Positions 59,301-64,000 of a DNA stretch of 64,000 nt are shown here, one piece after another (position 1 is the first letter of the stretch; the number at the start of each line of letters is the position of its first letter). The stretch lies in contig NJFT01000032.1 of the NCBI GenBank assembly GCA_002221725.1, forward strand, positions 124,001-188,000. Direction: 5' to 3'. This DNA comes from Scedosporium boydii. Taxonomy: Eukaryota > Ascomycota > Sordariomycetes > Microascales > Microascaceae. The notes beneath the pieces are model-generated. The model was not told the DNA's origin. It was given only the letters and a program-made list of their open reading frames with translations, and did no database searches. Made by a program: the position numbers and the translations under genes.

Positions 59301-60273
59301 GAGTTCTTGTCCGTCTCTAACCTCTTTCTGTTATTCATGTTAGTCAATCACCCCAGCTGGAGACTCTTCGTAGACACGGAATTCTTACAAAGCGGGGGTA
59401 TTGTCGTAGTTCAAAGACCAATAAAGATAGGCAAAGAAAGCTGCATTGTATTAGAGAAACGGCCATTAGACCCTGCATTTCTAATTACAGGGTCTAGAGA
59501 AAGTGGCCAACAGATAGGATCCCGATGCCCGCCGGCTTTCCCGAAGTTTCCGCTCGATACTCTGAACAAAGGTGTGGGATGTTCGGTGATCAGAATTTCC
59601 GAGTCATGACCGATCAAGAGGGGGAGGACGTCTGGAAACGGTTGCATCAATTGATGGTACATACATGGATGCCGAAGGGAGCAATTGAGTCGAAGTCTGG
59701 AATTGCAACGTACCCACGAGTTGCAACCTTGGCCCCACGCTAAGAACGGCAGTGCTACTTTGAGTTAGTCCAACTCTGGTTGAAGTCGTCAGCGAAGGCA
59801 GGGATGATGATGAAGCGTAGTGTCCACAACCAGTGCATTACGAGAATCTTGACGGTGCGAAACGGAAGGCAGCAAATGCCAGAAATACGAAGTAGAATGT
59901 AAATTGGATATTGGAAATCGCCGTTCACGGTTCCATCTGCCCGTTCCAACTGAGCTTCTTCGTAGGAAGTTTGGGTGCAACGAGAGCCTACGGTACCAAG
60001 TACCTGCTGCATGATGTAATTTCCATGCAAGTCGTGGTATCAAGCCTAAGTACAGGTTACCTTCAGTCTGTCTGTGCCTCGAGTGTCGCCACACAAGTGC
60101 CTTCCTGTCCTCATTGCACACACGTTCTCTCCCCCGCCATTGCTCTTGCCTCTCCAGGTTGCCCCTCATCAATCCCCGCACTTTGCCCACGCAAATGGCA
60201 CCTGTGAACTTTTTTTGCCTCTGACGTTACTGGCTCTGGATTCCATCCCCAAATCGACCCAGGATTTCCCCAA

Positions 60274-60294
60274 ACCCCAGACCCCAGACCCCAG
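60274..60294 (+). repeat. ACCCCAG tandem repeat, three copies
   Basis: Three perfect seven-base units in intergenic DNA. They are followed by AATCGAACCC, which resembles a reversed B box. Confidence 0.9.
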
Positions 60295-62243
60295 GAATCG
60301 AACCCTAAAAAGAAGAAACAAAAAGAAAAAAAAGCTTCGAGCCAAGACAAAAGATACTTTGCCCTGCGAGTGTCTCGTCCGTCTGCAACTCTGTGCCCCT
60401 TGCCATTTAACATTTTGCGAGGGCGAATCAGCTCAAAGGGAAAAGCCAAATTCATTTTCATATGCCGTCACATTTCATCTCAGGTCCGGAGATCCCAAGG
60501 CAGAAGAACTGAGTTCAAACCCTCACACGCGCGCACGACCACGAGGGTTTGCTTGTGCACCGAGGCTGCCTCCAACTCCCGAAATTATCGACGTCACGAC
60601 TCGGGACCAGGCTTGGCAGGTCAGCTGAGCCACGTCCACTCATACACACACACACCTTATCTTGATCTTGATAGCGATAGGTTGATAACTGTCACTGACT
60701 GAGGCGGGGATAGTTCGCCTGGCAGACCGTGCTGTCTCTGTTGCCTTCGTCCCCCTCTAGGCTGTGGCGACAATTTTAAAGTGCAGATTTGAAAGGGGTG
60801 GTCGGTCTCCTGTTTTACTGTGTATCCCACGTGAAGCACGGGATTTAATTCTGATAATCTTAGGTATCATCTATCCTCCATTGATCCAGATTCTCACACC
60901 ACACACGGCAACATCACCATCTTTCCGTGCCCAATTCCCACATTCTGGCCTCGTTCAGGAACACGGTCCTCCTTCATCCACGTCCCGCTGCCGACCCTGG
61001 TCTTCCCCATAAAAGCACTTCGTCGAGTCAGCCCACATCAGTTCTCTTTCCTTCCCAAAGGTTCCCCAAGCTCCGTTGTAGCAGGTGGAGCCTTGCATAT
61101 TCGATTTTCATTTTATTTTATTTTTATTTTTAAAATCTGGTTGTCGTTTCTTTTACTATATCTTCTTTGTCTTAGGCCATTCTTATTCTCGGCAAACGTC
61201 ACTTTTTTTCCCCTGCCTGTACTTCTGCCTTATTTGCCAGAACCGGTAGATTTTGCTCCCCGCACGCCCCCCGTGGCTTGCCGTTTCCCGAGAACCTCCT
61301 GTCGTCCGAAGACCAACGATTCCTCTTCTTGGAGTGCAGCGCAGCGCAGCCCACGCCAACGACTCGAAAGTCCATCCTACCAGATCTTTTTGCGTTTCTC
61401 CCCTGTCGTGCTTTTTGAGCTACTCGGCCGTACATTCTACTTTGGCTATTGGCCCCGGAGCACGTTATCCTTGTGGGTCTTGGCTTGCTTCTCTTTCTCC
61501 AACAAAGGATTGCATCTCCGTCATCGCCGCGGGGTGCTCAACCCAACTCGACGACCGGGGGAGGATCAAGCGCAACGTGGGCACAGAGTCTGGCGTTCGT
61601 CGCATACCCGTTTGAAGGTACTACCTTGACTCCGCTTGTTCCTGCGCGCCAGATGCTGCGCTCCCGCCGGTACTCTGGTACTGCTCGTGGGCGAGGCCAC
61701 TTGTTGAGTGCGTGATGCGACACAGGAGGGTGGCTCCCCCGTGCTCATGATTATGGTCACAGATCCGGGGCAGTTCTCGACGCCCATCAAATCCGCTCCT
61801 CGTTCTTCGTGCGCTATACTCATCCACATTCATTCACTGACACATCGACTTGCAGCTACCGACTCATCTCCGCTGCTGCATACACGAACCCTCTTCTCTC
61901 TGGTTCCATCGACACGGCTCCCTTTTCCTGTTAACAGTCGACATCATTTCTCCGTTTATTGTTTCCACTACACTACTCTATTTTCTCTCTCCACAGCCAG
62001 CCCGGATCCCTTGACCCGAACCAGTCCACTTGGGATCCGCTTTCTTCATTTTCCCTACCAACCATCAATTGATCCATTTTATTCACATTGAAATCAAGGT
62101 TAGTTCAACTCGCCGTCAATTCTGCCTCTGCTGGCCGCCTTTTTTTTCGGTCATTTTTCTTTTTTTACCGTCAGGGATGTAGGCTGCTCGGCAGATCCTA
62201 AGCCTACAGCTACACTAGCTATACTTTCCCATCATGCACCATG

Positions 62244-62263
62244 CATCGCATCGCATCGCATCG
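62244..62263 (+). repeat. CATCG tandem repeat, four copies
   Basis: Four perfect five-base units in the C/T-rich upstream region of the carnitine acetyltransferase gene. Confidence 0.9.
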
Positions 62264-63244
62264 GTCTTGCGGAACCGCTCTGTCTAGGCTCCTTCGCCCT
62301 CTTTCCCCCCACCCCCCCTTAGCAAGTATTGATTTCATTCCATACGTTCCACCGTCCCAAGATGTCCCCATACCCTGCTCCCAGAGAACGTAAGAGGACA
62401 TCATAACTTTCCCCCCCTGTACGACTAGTGTAGTGCTATGGCGTATATCCCACATCGGGACCCAAGAACCGGTACGGTACTCTCATGGTTCGTGCTACCC
62501 CCGCTACTCTTGCTTCCTCCCCATCCGGCCTTGGCCCCCCCTGGGGAACCTTGTCCGGATGGCACATGCAAAAGAAGCTACCATGTGGATACTCCACTTG
62601 ATCGGCGTCTTGTCTCATTCACTTGTACCTCGACTCGGCTTAAACCACCCCCAAAGAGCAAGTGCAGCTTTCATGTGCGGCCCGGCCTAGATTTCCTCAT
62701 TGTCGGATTCGCCTGCCCCGAACTTTACGTTGATGTAATAGTTTAGTACATGCTTTCGAACCCTCCACATCTTCCCCTCTTCCCCTCGCCCCGTCTCTAG
62801 AACCTTATCGGGCGGCCCACTTTTTGTATATCTTGACCGTGTTCTGCCTCTTGCCCTCCGTCCGGCCAGACTAGCGATAGTTCCGTCCTCGCCGTGACTA
62901 TTCTCCTGTCTCTTTTGGCATCCTTTTTAAGTGCCTTGCCCCGTCCTGCTTCCACTTCATATTTCTTCCCCCTTCACTCATCTGACCAAGTCGTCTTGCC
63001 CAACTTCCCTTGTCTATTAAGGCATCCTCGAGTGTAATGCCCTCCTTCTGCCTCCAAGACTGTCATTACTTCTACCGAACCGCCCTGCGCGGTCTGAATA
63101 TCAGCACCTCCGTCTCGCCTTTATACGCTTGATAACCTGGAGTTGATCATTCGAAGTCTTTTTGTTTTCTGCCCTATTCTTTTCTTGTCCACTTCCTCAC
63201 TCAGGGTTATTGTGTTCTTTCCCTGAACTTCCCTGACTGACAAC

Positions 63245-64000
63245 ATGACTGCCACTCAAGTCCGTGTCTTTACACCACCTCGAGCCCTTGGGGAGACTTT
63301 GGAGCAGTCCGTTCCTGCGGTTGTTGATAGCCCCCAACCACAGGTCCGCACCATCCCTAGGGTTAACGGAGTCAACGGGGCCAACGGACTCAACGGCATC
63401 AACGGGCTCAAGGCGGCCTTGAAAAGGCCCGAGTCGCCGCTGTCGAAGCAGGCTTATCCTAGGATCCCACCCATCATCCCCAGGAAGATGCCTCCTGAAC
63501 AGGGGATCACCTTTGCCGGCCAGGACTCTCTGCCGAAGCTGCCCATCCCGGACTTGGAGCAGACTTGCGAGAGATACCTTGCTGCCCTGAGGCCTCTGCA
63601 ATCCCACAGGGAACATGCAGATACCAGACATGCAGTGCATGAGTTCCTGAGGAATGAAGGTCCTGATTTGCAGGAGAAGTTGAAGCAGTATGCGCTCGAG
63701 AAGACTAGTTACATTGAGCAATTCTGTAAGTCAAAGCCCACCCAATTCGCAACTTCCTGCTTTCCCGGGTTAGTTTGCTGACTTGTGTGTCAAGGGTACG
63801 ACTCATATCTGAATTTTGATAATCCAGTTGTTTTGAACTTGAACCCCTTCTTCCTTCTTGAGGATGACCCCACCCCCGCGAGGAATAATCAAATCACCCG
63901 AGCCAGCTCTCTCGTGGTGTCCGCTCTCGACTTCGTTAGGGCGGTTAGAAAAGAGGAGCTCCCGCCCGACACGATCAAAGGCTCGCCGCTCTGCATGTAC
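63245..64000 (+). CDS. carnitine O-acetyltransferase, 5' part (runs off the window)
   Basis: Two exons are visible: 63245-63725 and 63795 to the window edge, joined by a 69-nt phase-1 intron (GTAAGT, CTGAC branch, TCAAG acceptor). After ~80 non-conserved residues the choline/carnitine acyltransferase fold begins with LPKLPIPDLEQTCERYLAAL, then EKLKQYALEKTSYIEQF/W and YDSYLNFDNPVVLNLNPFF, classic N-terminal motifs of the family. The catalytic His and the C-terminal targeting signal lie outside the window. The enzyme moves acetyl groups between CoA and carnitine so they can pass between peroxisome, cytosol and mitochondrion. The N-terminus has a run of Asn-Gly dipeptides (VNGVNGANGLNGINGLKAAL) ahead of the domain. 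Confidence 0.92.

Larger units (their letters stand above)
56336..63244. other. very long intergenic stretch, no supported gene
   Basis: About 6.9 kb between two divergent genes. No reading frame shows a recognisable domain or spliceable set of exons. One TACGAAGTA is at 59886. Short tandem repeats occur: ACCCCAG x3 at 60274-60294 and CATCG x4 at 62244-62263. From about 60900 to 63240 the DNA is C/T-rich, as expected for an extended promoter and leader of the carnitine acetyltransferase gene. A noncoding transcript or a very long 5' leader with introns is possible. Confidence 0.45.

Noticed and set aside
60284..60312. Reversed B-box (AGGAATCGAACCC) as a tRNA
   Set aside because: The B-box word is good, but no acceptor, D or anticodon stems can be formed around it.
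1..64000. CRISPR array, bacterial operon, provirus or transposon
   Set aside because: No regularly spaced repeats, no transposase, integrase or reverse transcriptase motifs, and no long terminal or inverted repeats were seen.

Overview
The window reads as nuclear DNA of a filamentous ascomycete (Pezizomycotina). Protein genes are cut by introns of mostly 55-140 nt with GTRNGT-type donors and CTAAC/CTGAC-like branch sites. The families also fit: an NRC-2/KIN82-type AGC kinase, a DUF7730-type protein, fungal CorA-like two-helix membrane proteins and a fungal PNP-type nucleoside phosphorylase domain. Nothing suggests bacterial, viral or organellar DNA. Genus cannot be told from the sequence alone. 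All exon boundaries were derived by hand from splice motifs, reading-frame phase and family recognition.

Layout. 1-12 kb is gene-poor, with one HAD-family hydrolase (4331-5338). A small acidic Ser-rich fungal protein (12288-12758) and an intron-containing tRNA-Glu(CUC) (16263-16345, minus) follow. Vps24/CHMP3 of ESCRT-III is at 18336-19094 (minus). A stand-alone nucleoside-phosphorylase-like protein (20182-21120, minus) has three ~70-bp tandem repeats just upstream of its start, then a multi-exon CorA-like membrane protein (about 23096-24692). From 25.4 to 35.4 kb lies a housekeeping cluster: p23/Sba1 co-chaperone, the mRNA export adaptor Yra1/ALY/Mlo3 with a 961-nt intron, a 55-residue Ost4 microprotein, the Tma46/DFRP-type CCCH protein and an AT-hook/C2H2 protein.

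The FPK1/NRC-2-type kinase is at 39489-42094, a second CorA-like membrane protein at 43849-45609, a Pol III-like element at about 45919-46055 and a DUF7730-type protein at 46474-47887. A protein-kinase relic with two frame breaks (48450-49984, minus) and a conserved protein with a likely mitochondrial presequence (52182-53239) follow. An eight-exon MFS transporter (53861-56335, minus) precedes a nearly 7-kb stretch without a recognisable gene. The window ends inside a carnitine acetyltransferase gene (63245 to the edge).

The genes do not form an obvious biosynthetic or defence cluster; most are unrelated housekeeping functions. The accessory-looking parts are 20-25 kb (phosphorylase-like protein, tandem repeats, CorA-like protein) and 48-50 kb (decayed kinase). 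The most unexpected structure is a nine-base word, TACTTCGTA and its reverse complement, found at least 11 times and only outside genes. The long intron and stop-only last exon of the Yra1 homologue are next. I did not find a clear, wholly new multi-gene system.
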